NCBI GenBank assembly: GCA_900554375.1
Contig: USHK01000008.1
Span: forward strand, 1 to 13,553
Direction: 5' to 3'
DNA: 13,553 nucleotides
DNA from: an uncultured Sutterella sp.
GTDB taxonomy: Bacteria > Pseudomonadota > Gammaproteobacteria > Burkholderiales > Burkholderiaceae_F
Shown here: positions 7,989 through 13,553 of the stretch, one piece after another
Numbering within the stretch: the stretch's first letter is position 1
Layout of the letters: the number at the start of each line of letters is the position of its first letter
The notes under the pieces: generated by a model
Databases searched by the model: none
Seen by the model: only the letters and a program-made list of their open reading frames with translations
What the model was told of the DNA's origin: nothing
Program-made: the position numbers and the translations under genes

Positions 7989-8466
7989 GCTCGCCGCGTT
8001 TTCTTTCCAGAGCGGTGCGAATGTTTGAAGGGACAAATCCGCTGACATCCCCGCCCATTAAGGCAATCTCTCGAACAAACGTTCCGCTGATGAACTGAAA
8101 TTGTTCCGCAGGTGTGAGAAAGATCGTTTCAACTTCCGGCATGAGCTTTTGGTTCATGCCGGCCATCTGGAATTCATATTCAAAATCACTGACAGCCCGG
8201 GCGCCTCGAACGATACAGGTCGATTCGTGGCGACGCACAAAATCAACTAAAAGGCCGTCAAAACCCACAACTTCAACATTCGGGAAGCTTTTAGCGGCTT
8301 CTCTGGCCATCTGGACTCGCTCTTCCAAAGTGAAAAGCGTGTGTTTCCTTTTGCTTTCAGCGACTGCGACGATAAGCTTCGGAAAAATCCAGCAGGCACG
8401 TCGAATCAGATCTAAGTGACCGTTGGTTAAGGGATCAAAGGTGCCGGGATAGGTCGCAATAATCAT
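7969..8466 (-). CDS. coaD: Phosphopantetheine adenylyltransferase (CoaD)
   Basis: CoaD transfers AMP from ATP to 4'-phosphopantetheine to give dephospho-CoA, the penultimate step of coenzyme A synthesis, in the cytosol. The protein is 165 aa, the usual size. It opens with [14 protein letters not shown], where T14-x-x-H17 is the nucleotidyltransferase TxGH signature. [13 protein letters not shown] (86-98) and the ISxTxVR element ([10 protein letters not shown], 126-135) are the other conserved segments. Its ATG overlaps the stop of rsmD in an ATGA, with GAGG about 7 nt upstream of the ATG, so the two are translationally coupled. The rsmD-coaD pairing is common in proteobacteria. The 3' end overlaps the convergent HIT gene by 20 bp, with no clear terminator between them. 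Confidence 0.97.
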   Translation of the reverse strand: MIIATYPGTFDPLTNGHLDLIRRACWIFPKLIVAVAESKRKHTLFTLEERVQMAREAAKSFPNVEVVGFDGLLVDFVRRHESTCIVRGARAVSDFEYEFQMAGMNQKLMPEVETIFLTPAEQFQFISGTFVREIALMGGDVSGFVPSNIRTALERKRGELTQKPF

Positions 8467-9047
8467 GACAAGACCTCAATTTTTTGAGCTAAAAGCATAC
8501 AACTGGTCCCGGCCTTGAGGCGGCGGACTGCATTGAGCGACAGAGATGCCAGAGTTTCATCTGGAATCTCCTGCGGAGATTCAACGTATACCAATCCTTC
8601 GGCCGCGAGCAATGGCACTGCGCGCTTTATGGCTTTGAGCTGAAGGTCGGCGGCAAAGGGTGGATCAATAAAAACGAGATCGTAAGGGCTAAGTTCCGAG
8701 ACACGGGTATCAGTAAGTGAGTTCCCGATAAGCACTGTCAGCTCGTCTGCACTAAGTTTAGCGGCAGTTTGTTCGATAAATTGTGCGGCGCGCCGGTTGG
8801 TTTCACATAGGACAGCTCGACGTCCCCCTCGGCTCAAAAATTCAAAGGATAAGGCACCGGAGCCTCCGAACATATCTAAAGAGCTGCGCCCATCAAATTC
8901 TCCGAGAAAAAAGCTTAGCCAATTAAAAAGTGTCTCGCGCTGACGATCACCGGTAGGGCGAAGTCCGTCGGCATTCAAAACGGGGATGTTTGTTCGTTTC
9001 CAGCGTCCCCCAATGATCCTAACTTTACCGCTGTTGCTTGCCGGCAT
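8463..9047 (-). CDS. rsmD: 16S rRNA (guanine966-N2)-methyltransferase (RsmD)
   Basis: RsmD uses S-adenosylmethionine to methylate G966 of 16S rRNA during 30S assembly. The protein is 194 aa, against 198 in E. coli. It starts with [11 protein letters not shown] (8-18) and has [15 protein letters not shown] (30-44), both typical of RsmD. The SAM-binding motif I is [13 protein letters not shown] (57-69), and the amino-methyltransferase motif IV is DPPF (128-131). I chose the ATG at 9047 because [11 protein letters not shown] places the conserved N-terminus correctly and has GAGAG upstream. An upstream in-frame ATG at 9110 would run through the ftsY promoter and start, and its added residues look non-coding. 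The gene is divergent from ftsY across 50 bp and overlaps coaD by ATGA. Confidence 0.95.
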   Translation of the reverse strand: MPASNSGKVRIIGGRWKRTNIPVLNADGLRPTGDRQRETLFNWLSFFLGEFDGRSSLDMFGGSGALSFEFLSRGGRRAVLCETNRRAAQFIEQTAAKLSADELTVLIGNSLTDTRVSELSPYDLVFIDPPFAADLQLKAIKRAVPLLAAEGLVYVESPQEIPDETLASLSLNAVRRLKAGTSCMLLAQKIEVLS

Positions 9048-9097
9048 TGCTAAACTCTCGTGTTGAAATAATTGAATTTTATTCAAAACGTACGCCA
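9048..9097. promoter_or_regulatory. rsmD/ftsY divergent promoter region with palindrome
   Basis: This 50-bp AT-rich spacer must drive rsmD-coaD leftward and the ftsY operon rightward. It contains a perfect inverted repeat, TTGAAT (9072-9077) and ATTCAA (9081-9086) around TTT. A TTGAAA at 9063-9068 could be a plus-strand -35 element, but no matching -10 is placed well. The palindrome could be an operator. No heat-shock (sigma-32) promoter pattern is seen. Assignment rests mainly on gene orientation. Confidence 0.4.
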
Positions 9098-10045
9098 ATG
9101 AGTGAAACAAAAGAGAAAACGGGTTGGTTTGCCCGGTTAAAGCAAGGTTTAAGGAAGACCCAAGTTAATTTAGTCGGTATCTTTACCGGCGGTGTAGTTG
9201 ATGAAGCGTTTTTGGAAGACTTGGAATTCCAAATGATTTCTGCCGATATCGGCGTGGAGACCAGCGCTCTAATTCTTGAGAGACTGAGGGAGCGGATCAA
9301 ACTCAAAGGGCTCAAGACGCAGGACGAAGTAAAACAGGCTCTAAAAGAAATTATTGCCGATATTCTGAGACCTTGTGAAGCGTCTTTGAATTTTGAGCAA
9401 CACAAGCCGCTTGTCATCATGATGTGCGGCGTGAACGGCGCCGGAAAGACGACGACAATCGGAAAACTTGCTAAGCATTTTGCGCAGATGAACAAAAAAG
9501 TTCTGCTGGCGGCTGCCGATACGTTCAGAGCTGCAGCTAGAGAACAGCTGGCCGTTTGGGGCGAACGTAATCAGATCGAAGTCATTTCTCAGGAAAAGGG
9601 AGATCCGGCTTCAGTGGCCTATGACGCGATCTCTTCCGGACGCAAAAAGGATATGGATATTGTCATGGTGGATACCGCCGGACGACTGCCTACCCAGATC
9701 AATCTGATGAATGAGCTCGCCCGCATTCGTAAAGTCCAGGGGAAGGCAATGGAAGGGGCTCCCAACGAAGTTATTCTTGTGCTGGACGGGACGAACGGTC
9801 AAAACGCTTTGATGCAGGCAAAAGCATTTGACGAAGCTGCTGGTCTGACTGGTTTGATCATTACTAAGCTAGACGGCACTGCCAAAGGAGGTATTCTTGT
9901 GGCCTTGGCTAACTCTCGCGCAAAGCCGCTGCCGATTTATTACATCGGTGTCGGAGAGACAATTGACGATCTCCAGCCTTTTAAGGCAGATGAGTTTGCT
10001 GCCGCCCTTGTGGGCTTAGATCAAATCAGCGGGACAAAAGAATGA
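9098..10045 (+). CDS. ftsY: Signal recognition particle receptor FtsY
   Basis: FtsY is the SRP-receptor GTPase that docks Ffh-ribosome complexes at the inner membrane for co-translational insertion. The protein is 315 aa and consists essentially of the N and G domains. It lacks the long acidic A domain of E. coli FtsY (497 aa). The N-terminus has the short amphipathic WFARLKQGLRKTQ (10-22), a likely membrane-targeting helix. GTPase motifs are G1 GVNGAGKTTT (111-120), G2 DTFRAAA (141-147), G3 DTAGR (192-196) and G4 TKLD (256-259), and the insertion-box region is normal. I chose the ATG at 9098. A TTG-started extension from 9038 would read through the rsmD start and adds unconvincing residues. 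No clear ribosome binding site is seen. The stop overlaps the next gene's ATG (ATGA, 10042-10045). Confidence 0.96.
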   Translation: MSETKEKTGWFARLKQGLRKTQVNLVGIFTGGVVDEAFLEDLEFQMISADIGVETSALILERLRERIKLKGLKTQDEVKQALKEIIADILRPCEASLNFEQHKPLVIMMCGVNGAGKTTTIGKLAKHFAQMNKKVLLAAADTFRAAAREQLAVWGERNQIEVISQEKGDPASVAYDAISSGRKKDMDIVMVDTAGRLPTQINLMNELARIRKVQGKAMEGAPNEVILVLDGTNGQNALMQAKAFDEAAGLTGLIITKLDGTAKGGILVALANSRAKPLPIYYIGVGETIDDLQPFKADEFAAALVGLDQISGTKE

Positions 10046-11505
10046 AGCTTGCGGCGATAGACTTGGGAAGTAACAGCTTCCGGCTGGAAATTGCTCGAGT
10101 TGAAAACGAGCGCATTATTACCGAGGGGAGTTGGAAAGAAACTATACGGCTGGCGGCGGGAATAGATAAAGAAGGCAATCTCACTGAGGAAGCTCAGGAA
10201 AGAGGTCTTAATGCCTTAGCCCGCATCGCGGAGAAGATTCGCGGACTGCCGAGGAATCATATCCGGGCGGTTGGGACTCAGACTCTGAGAGCAGCGAAAA
10301 ATTCTCAGGAGTTTATAGAACGTGCAGAAAAAATTCTGGACTGCAAAGTTGAAATCTTGAGAGGTAAGGAAGAGGCAAGACTGGTCTTCCAAGGCTGCAG
10401 TTTTGCGCTGCCGCCCTCTGATGGAATACGTTTAATCGTTGACATCGGAGGAGCCTCCACGGAGTGTGTTATCGGGCGCGGCCACGACATGATCGAAGGA
10501 GAGTCCTTCCACGTGGGTTGCGTCAATACTTCGGTGACCTTTTTCAAAGATCGCAAGATTACGGCCCAAAGCATGAGGCGTGCCATCTTATCGGCGGCCT
10601 CTGTAATGGACGGCAGCGAATATAAGTTTGTCAAAGGGAATTGGCACGAGGCATTCGGCTCTTCCGGGACCGTGAGTGCTGTTTCCTCTATTTTGGCGAC
10701 ACTTAAGATTACTGACGGATCGATAACGCTCTATGCACTGGAGCAACTCAAAGACAAGGTTATTCATGCGGAAAGCATCGATAAGATCAAGTTTGACGGC
10801 TTGAAAGAAGACCGACGAGAGGTCTTAGCAGGCGGCATTGCTGTACTGATTGCAGTGTTCAAGAAACTCAAAATTGACATTATGAAAGTCGCTGACGGGG
10901 CGCTTCGTTACGGCATTTTGTACGATCTGGCCGGCCGCAAACTGCAGCGCGATCCTCGGGAGGCTTCTGTTGAACGGATGATGCAGGCCTTCCATGTCGA
11001 TCAGGAACAAGCAAGGCGTGTTGGTGAAATTGCTGTAAGTCTCCTTAAAACCATGGCTCCGCACGTGTCGGAGGACTCTGTTAGGTCCCTGAGATGGGCG
11101 GCTGATTTGCATGAAACGGGATTAACACTTTCGCGCAGCGATTATCATAAACATAGTGAATATTTGATTAAAAACAGCGATATTGCGGGTTTTTCAAGGC
11201 CGGAGCAGGAAAAATTGGCTGCCTTGGTTCTCGGGCACCGCGGAAACTTGAAGAAAGTTGAAACACTGCTGATGACCAAACAAAACGCCGAGTTACTGTT
11301 CTGCTTACGGATTGCGACCATTATTGCGCATGCTCGTCAGGAGATCGAGCTTCCAAAATTAGACGCCACTTTCCATGGGCACTCGTTCTGCCTCTATGTA
11401 CCGAAAGCGTGGCTGAAAGATCATCCGGTGGTGGAATATTTGCTTGAAGAAGAAAAGGCTACATGGGCCAAAGTTGATTACCAATTTGACTTGATAGCAA
11501 GATGA
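10042..11505 (+). CDS. Ppx/GppA family phosphatase (exopolyphosphatase)
   Basis: This 487-residue protein belongs to the Ppx/GppA family of the actin/Hsp70-like ATPase fold. Members hydrolyse terminal phosphates of polyphosphate and/or convert pppGpp to ppGpp. The family start AIDLGSNSFRLEIA (5-18) is the first phosphate-binding loop. RGKEEARLVFQG (107-118) carries the conserved acidic residues, and VDIGGASTECVIG (133-145) is the second loop. FGSSGTVSAV (205-214) is the region of the third. From about 310 the C-terminal domain is HD-like, with AADLHETG (353-360) and HKHSEYLI (369-376). Which activity dominates cannot be decided from sequence. It overlaps ftsY upstream and ftsE downstream, each by ATGA. 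This is an unusual insertion in the ftsY-ftsE-ftsX cluster and implies coupled expression with those genes. Confidence 0.93.
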   Translation: MKLAAIDLGSNSFRLEIARVENERIITEGSWKETIRLAAGIDKEGNLTEEAQERGLNALARIAEKIRGLPRNHIRAVGTQTLRAAKNSQEFIERAEKILDCKVEILRGKEEARLVFQGCSFALPPSDGIRLIVDIGGASTECVIGRGHDMIEGESFHVGCVNTSVTFFKDRKITAQSMRRAILSAASVMDGSEYKFVKGNWHEAFGSSGTVSAVSSILATLKITDGSITLYALEQLKDKVIHAESIDKIKFDGLKEDRREVLAGGIAVLIAVFKKLKIDIMKVADGALRYGILYDLAGRKLQRDPREASVERMMQAFHVDQEQARRVGEIAVSLLKTMAPHVSEDSVRSLRWAADLHETGLTLSRSDYHKHSEYLIKNSDIAGFSRPEQEKLAALVLGHRGNLKKVETLLMTKQNAELLFCLRIATIIAHARQEIELPKLDATFHGHSFCLYVPKAWLKDHPVVEYLLEEEKATWAKVDYQFDLIAR

Positions 11506-12155
11506 AGACGATAGTGAGAATGGTCGATGTTCCGATTAACGATTGGAACAACCAAACCAAAGGGACTGTAACGCTGGAGATTTCAGACGGGGAGTTTGTG
11601 CTTCTGCAGGGCCCGAATGGTTCTGGTAAGTCGTACCTTCTTAACTTGATGGCAGCATTAAGAGTGCCGCGCGTAGGTGAGGTCTTTCTGGAGGGCAAGC
11701 GACTGACGAAGATGCACGAAGGTCAAAAGAGGGCCTGGCGCGCCGGATTAGGCCTTATCCCGTCCGAGCCGATTCTTTTGAACGGATACACGGTATTGGA
11801 AGGCTTGGTTTTAACCGCCCAGCTGCTGGGTAAAAATGCCACAGATGCCAAACGAAACGCTATGGAGAGTGCGGCCCTTTGCGGTTTGGATCCTTATCTG
11901 AATGCCACAGCTGAAAGTCTCTCGGTCGGTGTAAAAAAGCGAGTCGTCATTGCGCGCTCTTTAGTGAACCAACCACGGCTTCTGCTGGCGGACGCCCCGC
12001 TGGAGGGCTTGGACGATCAAGCTCAGGAAGAATTTCTCTACATCTGTACCAAACTCAGTCAGGTCGGTTATCCGATCGTAATGACCTCAAGCTATATGCT
12101 TCCGTTTGAGATTGCCGCACTGCGCTGTGTTCAGCTCTCGGGAGAGAAAAAATGA
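11502..12155 (+). CDS. ftsE: FtsE-like ABC ATPase with degenerate catalytic motifs
   Basis: By position (before an ftsX-like gene, after ftsY) and by overall alignment, this 217-residue protein is the ATPase subunit FtsE of the FtsEX complex, which governs peptidoglycan hydrolases at the division site. Walker A is intact: GPNGSGKS (37-44) with K43. Other catalytic elements are not. The Q-loop position reads LIPSEP, with Ser88 for Gln. The signature reads LSVGVKKR (140-147) for LSGGEQQR-like. Walker B is LLLADAP (160-166), so D164 stays but the catalytic Glu is Ala165. The H-loop reads VMTSSY, with Ser196 for His. The frame is clean through all of these, the DNA was re-read codon by codon, and no frameshift explains them. 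It probably binds but hardly hydrolyses ATP. It overlaps both neighbours by ATGA. A divergent paralogue is the alternative. Confidence 0.85.
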   Translation: MKTIVRMVDVPINDWNNQTKGTVTLEISDGEFVLLQGPNGSGKSYLLNLMAALRVPRVGEVFLEGKRLTKMHEGQKRAWRAGLGLIPSEPILLNGYTVLEGLVLTAQLLGKNATDAKRNAMESAALCGLDPYLNATAESLSVGVKKRVVIARSLVNQPRLLLADAPLEGLDDQAQEEFLYICTKLSQVGYPIVMTSSYMLPFEIAALRCVQLSGEKK

Positions 12156-13006
12156 TTACGATGCGAGAGCGTGTACGACGTCCGATCCAAGCTAATATCA
12201 AGCGTTTTATTTTTGTGGTTGTGGTGTTTTCTCTCGCACTGTGCCTGTTGGGACAGATTGCTTTGAGCTTTTACAGTTTCTATAACAGCCACCGCGATGT
12301 TATGGGAGACGAAGTTAGTGTCTTCCTGGATCCGTCCTTAACGGCTGAGCAGCGCAGCAAAGCTCAGAACCAGATTCGTGCGCTTGCACCGATTACGGAA
12401 CTGAAAGAAATCAAACCGACAGATGTACTAGAAAAGGACATTTTGAAGCTTGTCGGCGACAGAAAGAAGATTCCGACCATCTTGGCGCTTCAGTTCCCAT
12501 CAGATACCCGTTACGCGGATATCGAAGGGGCAGTGAAAGCTATTGAGAAGGTAAAAGGCGTTGAAGGGGTCACGGCAAACCTTGACTGGATTAAGAAACG
12601 GCATTCCCTCAGAGAGGCTATAGCCTTGGGTATGTTTGCTTTCGGAGCACCGGCGGTGAGCTTAGTCTGTTTGCTGATTTTCCAAAACTCCTTAAGACTT
12701 TCCGCCTTTTTGCGCAGTGAACGGGAACTACTTCTCATGCTAGGGGCAAGCGATTGGGCCGTGAGGGGTCCCCAGATGATTGCAGCAGGGTTGAGTTCAG
12801 TGTTGGGCTGTCTGATCGGAGGCGTACTTTTGTTGGTTACAACTGTGATCTCTGTCCCCCTTTTGGAAGAGGCGTTTGAAGTGACGCTGATGCCGCATTG
12901 GTCGATTTTTTTATCAGTTTATTTGTCCGTCTCGCTGGCAACGGTTCTTTTGAGCGTGATAGTCTCGTACTTCATCGCCGGTGCTACGACATCGCGGACC
13001 TTCTAG
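12152..13006 (+). CDS. ftsX: Cell division permease-like protein FtsX
   Basis: FtsX is the membrane subunit of FtsEX. Its periplasmic loop engages activators of septal peptidoglycan hydrolases such as EnvC. The protein is 284 aa with the expected topology: a basic cytosolic N-terminus, TM1 at about 19-43, a periplasmic domain at about 44-152, and TM2 (156-178), TM3 (208-236) and TM4 (250-277). The stretch ERELLLMLGASDWAVRGPQM (190-209) between TM2 and TM3 matches the FtsX element (E-x-x-L-x-x-x-G-A-x-D) that contacts FtsE, so the coupling segment is kept although the ATPase looks degenerate. The ATG overlaps the ftsE stop (ATGA), with a good GGGAGAG ribosome binding site just upstream. The stop is 30 bp before rpoH, with no terminator between them. 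Confidence 0.93.
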   Translation: MITMRERVRRPIQANIKRFIFVVVVFSLALCLLGQIALSFYSFYNSHRDVMGDEVSVFLDPSLTAEQRSKAQNQIRALAPITELKEIKPTDVLEKDILKLVGDRKKIPTILALQFPSDTRYADIEGAVKAIEKVKGVEGVTANLDWIKKRHSLREAIALGMFAFGAPAVSLVCLLIFQNSLRLSAFLRSERELLLMLGASDWAVRGPQMIAAGLSSVLGCLIGGVLLLVTTVISVPLLEEAFEVTLMPHWSIFLSVYLSVSLATVLLSVIVSYFIAGATTSRTF

Positions 13007-13036
13007 AGCTTGACTTCGGGGTTAAAATTTTCCTCG

Positions 13037-13516
13037 ATGACAGAAGATGAAAAGAAAAAAGGGCCGAGTACGGCCCTGACTCCTTACAAACCGACCCCGC
13101 TTGCGATACCGGATGCCTCACTCGGTTCGCTAGAGGAATATATTCGGGCGGCTAATAAAGCACCGATTCTCAGCGCCGAACGAGAACATGAGCTGGCGGT
13201 TCGTCTTCAGGAGCACGGTGACATGGAGGCCGCAGGCGAACTCGTTATGTCTCACCTGCGTCTTGTGATATCTATTGCCCGCCAGTATCAAGGATACGGT
13301 CTCCCTTTTGGCGATCTCATTCAGGAAGGCAACATCGGCCTGATGAAAGCAGTCAAGCGTTTTAATCCGAATAACGGAGCTCGCTTGGTAACCTTTGCAA
13401 TGACTTGGATTAAGTCCGAAATTCAAGAATACGTTCTTCGAAATTGGCGCCTAGTTAAAGTAGCCACGACAAAATCACAGCGCAAATTATTTTTTAATTT
13501 GCGCAGGCTCAAGGAC
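13037..13516 (+). CDS. rpoH: Heat-shock sigma factor RpoH, 3' truncated by adapter
   Basis: This is the N-terminal 160 residues of sigma-32, the RNA polymerase sigma factor for heat-shock genes. Region 1.2 starts near [20 protein letters not shown]. Region 2 includes [37 protein letters not shown] and [20 protein letters not shown]. The RpoH box [12 protein letters not shown] is present and diagnostic. Regions 3 and 4 are missing because genomic sequence ends at 13516, where Nextera adapter begins. The open frame continues into the adapter as [12 protein letters not shown], which is not protein. The start is the ATG 30 bp after ftsX. The bases before it (TTTTCCTCG) have no ribosome binding site. 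A perfect 7-bp hairpin covers codons 8-14. The gene order ftsY-ftsE-ftsX-rpoH matches gammaproteobacteria apart from the inserted phosphatase. Confidence 0.95.
13051..13077 (-). terminator. Terminator-like hairpin inside rpoH, minus strand
   Basis: The arms AGGGCCG (13060-13066) and CGGCCCT (13071-13077) pair perfectly around a 4-nt loop. Read on the minus strand, the hairpin is followed directly by TTTTTCTTT (complement of 13059-13051), the form of a textbook intrinsic terminator. It lies in codons 5-14 of rpoH, where no minus-strand gene is known. It could stop antisense transcription coming out of rpoH, or it could act as a structure in the rpoH mRNA. The structure is seen; its use is inferred. 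Confidence 0.45.
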
Positions 13517-13553
13517 CTGTCTCTTATACACATCTCCGAGCCCACGAGACGCT
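13517..13553. other. Nextera sequencing adapter (artefact)
   Basis: Position 13517 begins the Nextera transposase mosaic end CTGTCTCTTATACACATCT (to 13535), followed by the read-2 adapter part CCGAGCCCACGAGAC (13536-13550). The last three bases, GCT, would be the start of an index. This is library-construction sequence, not genome. Its translation, [12 protein letters not shown], is a known contaminant peptide in protein databases. It should be trimmed, leaving 13516 as the last genomic base. Confidence 0.97.

Noticed and set aside
7965..7990. Possible terminator for coaD (short stem before a T-run on the minus strand)
   Set aside because: The stem is only 4 bp (GCTT/AAGC), too weak to call.
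9038..9097. TTG-started upstream extension of ftsY
   Set aside because: It reads antisense through the rsmD start and the promoter spacer. The ATG at 9098 gives a normal NG-domain FtsY.
9048..9110. Open frame extending rsmD upstream to an ATG at 9110
   Set aside because: It would overlap the ftsY start, the residues are not RsmD-like, and the ATG at 9047 gives the normal family length.
13047..13063. A-rich run in rpoH followed by a hairpin, as a possible frameshift site
   Set aside because: The run does not give a good in-phase slippery heptamer, the hairpin follows with no spacer, and the zero frame encodes normal RpoH.

Overview
The window looks like one assembly contig from a betaproteobacterium, most likely Burkholderiales and plausibly the gut family Sutterellaceae (Sutterella/Parasutterella type). 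This rests on three things: a long two-ACT-domain IlvA of betaproteobacterial style, a giant DUF3683-type FAD/Fe-S oxidoreductase, and the proteobacterial rsmD-coaD / ftsY-ftsE-ftsX-rpoH neighbourhood. The genus is an inference from recalled protein similarity. No search was run.

Layout from left to right. (1) 1-1596, plus strand: an M20 metallopeptidase whose 5' end lies off the contig, followed one base later by a 68-residue acidic protein of unknown function. (2) A hairpin at 1614-1648 that can terminate in both directions. (3) 1668-3503, minus strand: biosynthetic threonine dehydratase (ilvA), then a small hypothetical gene (87 aa), with a perfect 9-bp hairpin between them. (4) A 157-bp divergent spacer. 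(5) 3661-7988, plus strand: a 1302-residue FAD/4Fe-4S/CCG-domain oxidoreductase overlapping a HIT-family gene by ATGA. (6) 7969-9047, minus strand: rsmD and coaD, also joined by ATGA; coaD overlaps the HIT gene tail to tail by 20 bp. (7) A 50-bp divergent spacer. (8) 9098-13006, plus strand: ftsY, a Ppx/GppA phosphatase, ftsE and ftsX, each joined to the next by a 4-nt ATGA overlap. (9) rpoH from 13037, cut off at 13516 by Nextera adapter sequence, which fills 13517-13553.

The ftsY-ppx/gppA-ftsE-ftsX-rpoH block looks like one transcription unit linking membrane protein targeting, polyphosphate/(p)ppGpp metabolism, septal cell-wall control and the heat-shock sigma factor. Its standout feature is the FtsE-like ATPase. 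It keeps a perfect Walker A motif, but the Q-loop Gln, the catalytic Glu after Walker B, the H-loop His and the LSGGQ-type signature are all replaced. This suggests a subunit that binds nucleotide but hydrolyses it poorly or not at all.

I saw no CRISPR array, insertion sequence, tRNA, rRNA or prophage. Apart from the FtsE degeneration the window is ordinary core genome, and I do not see a whole new system in it.
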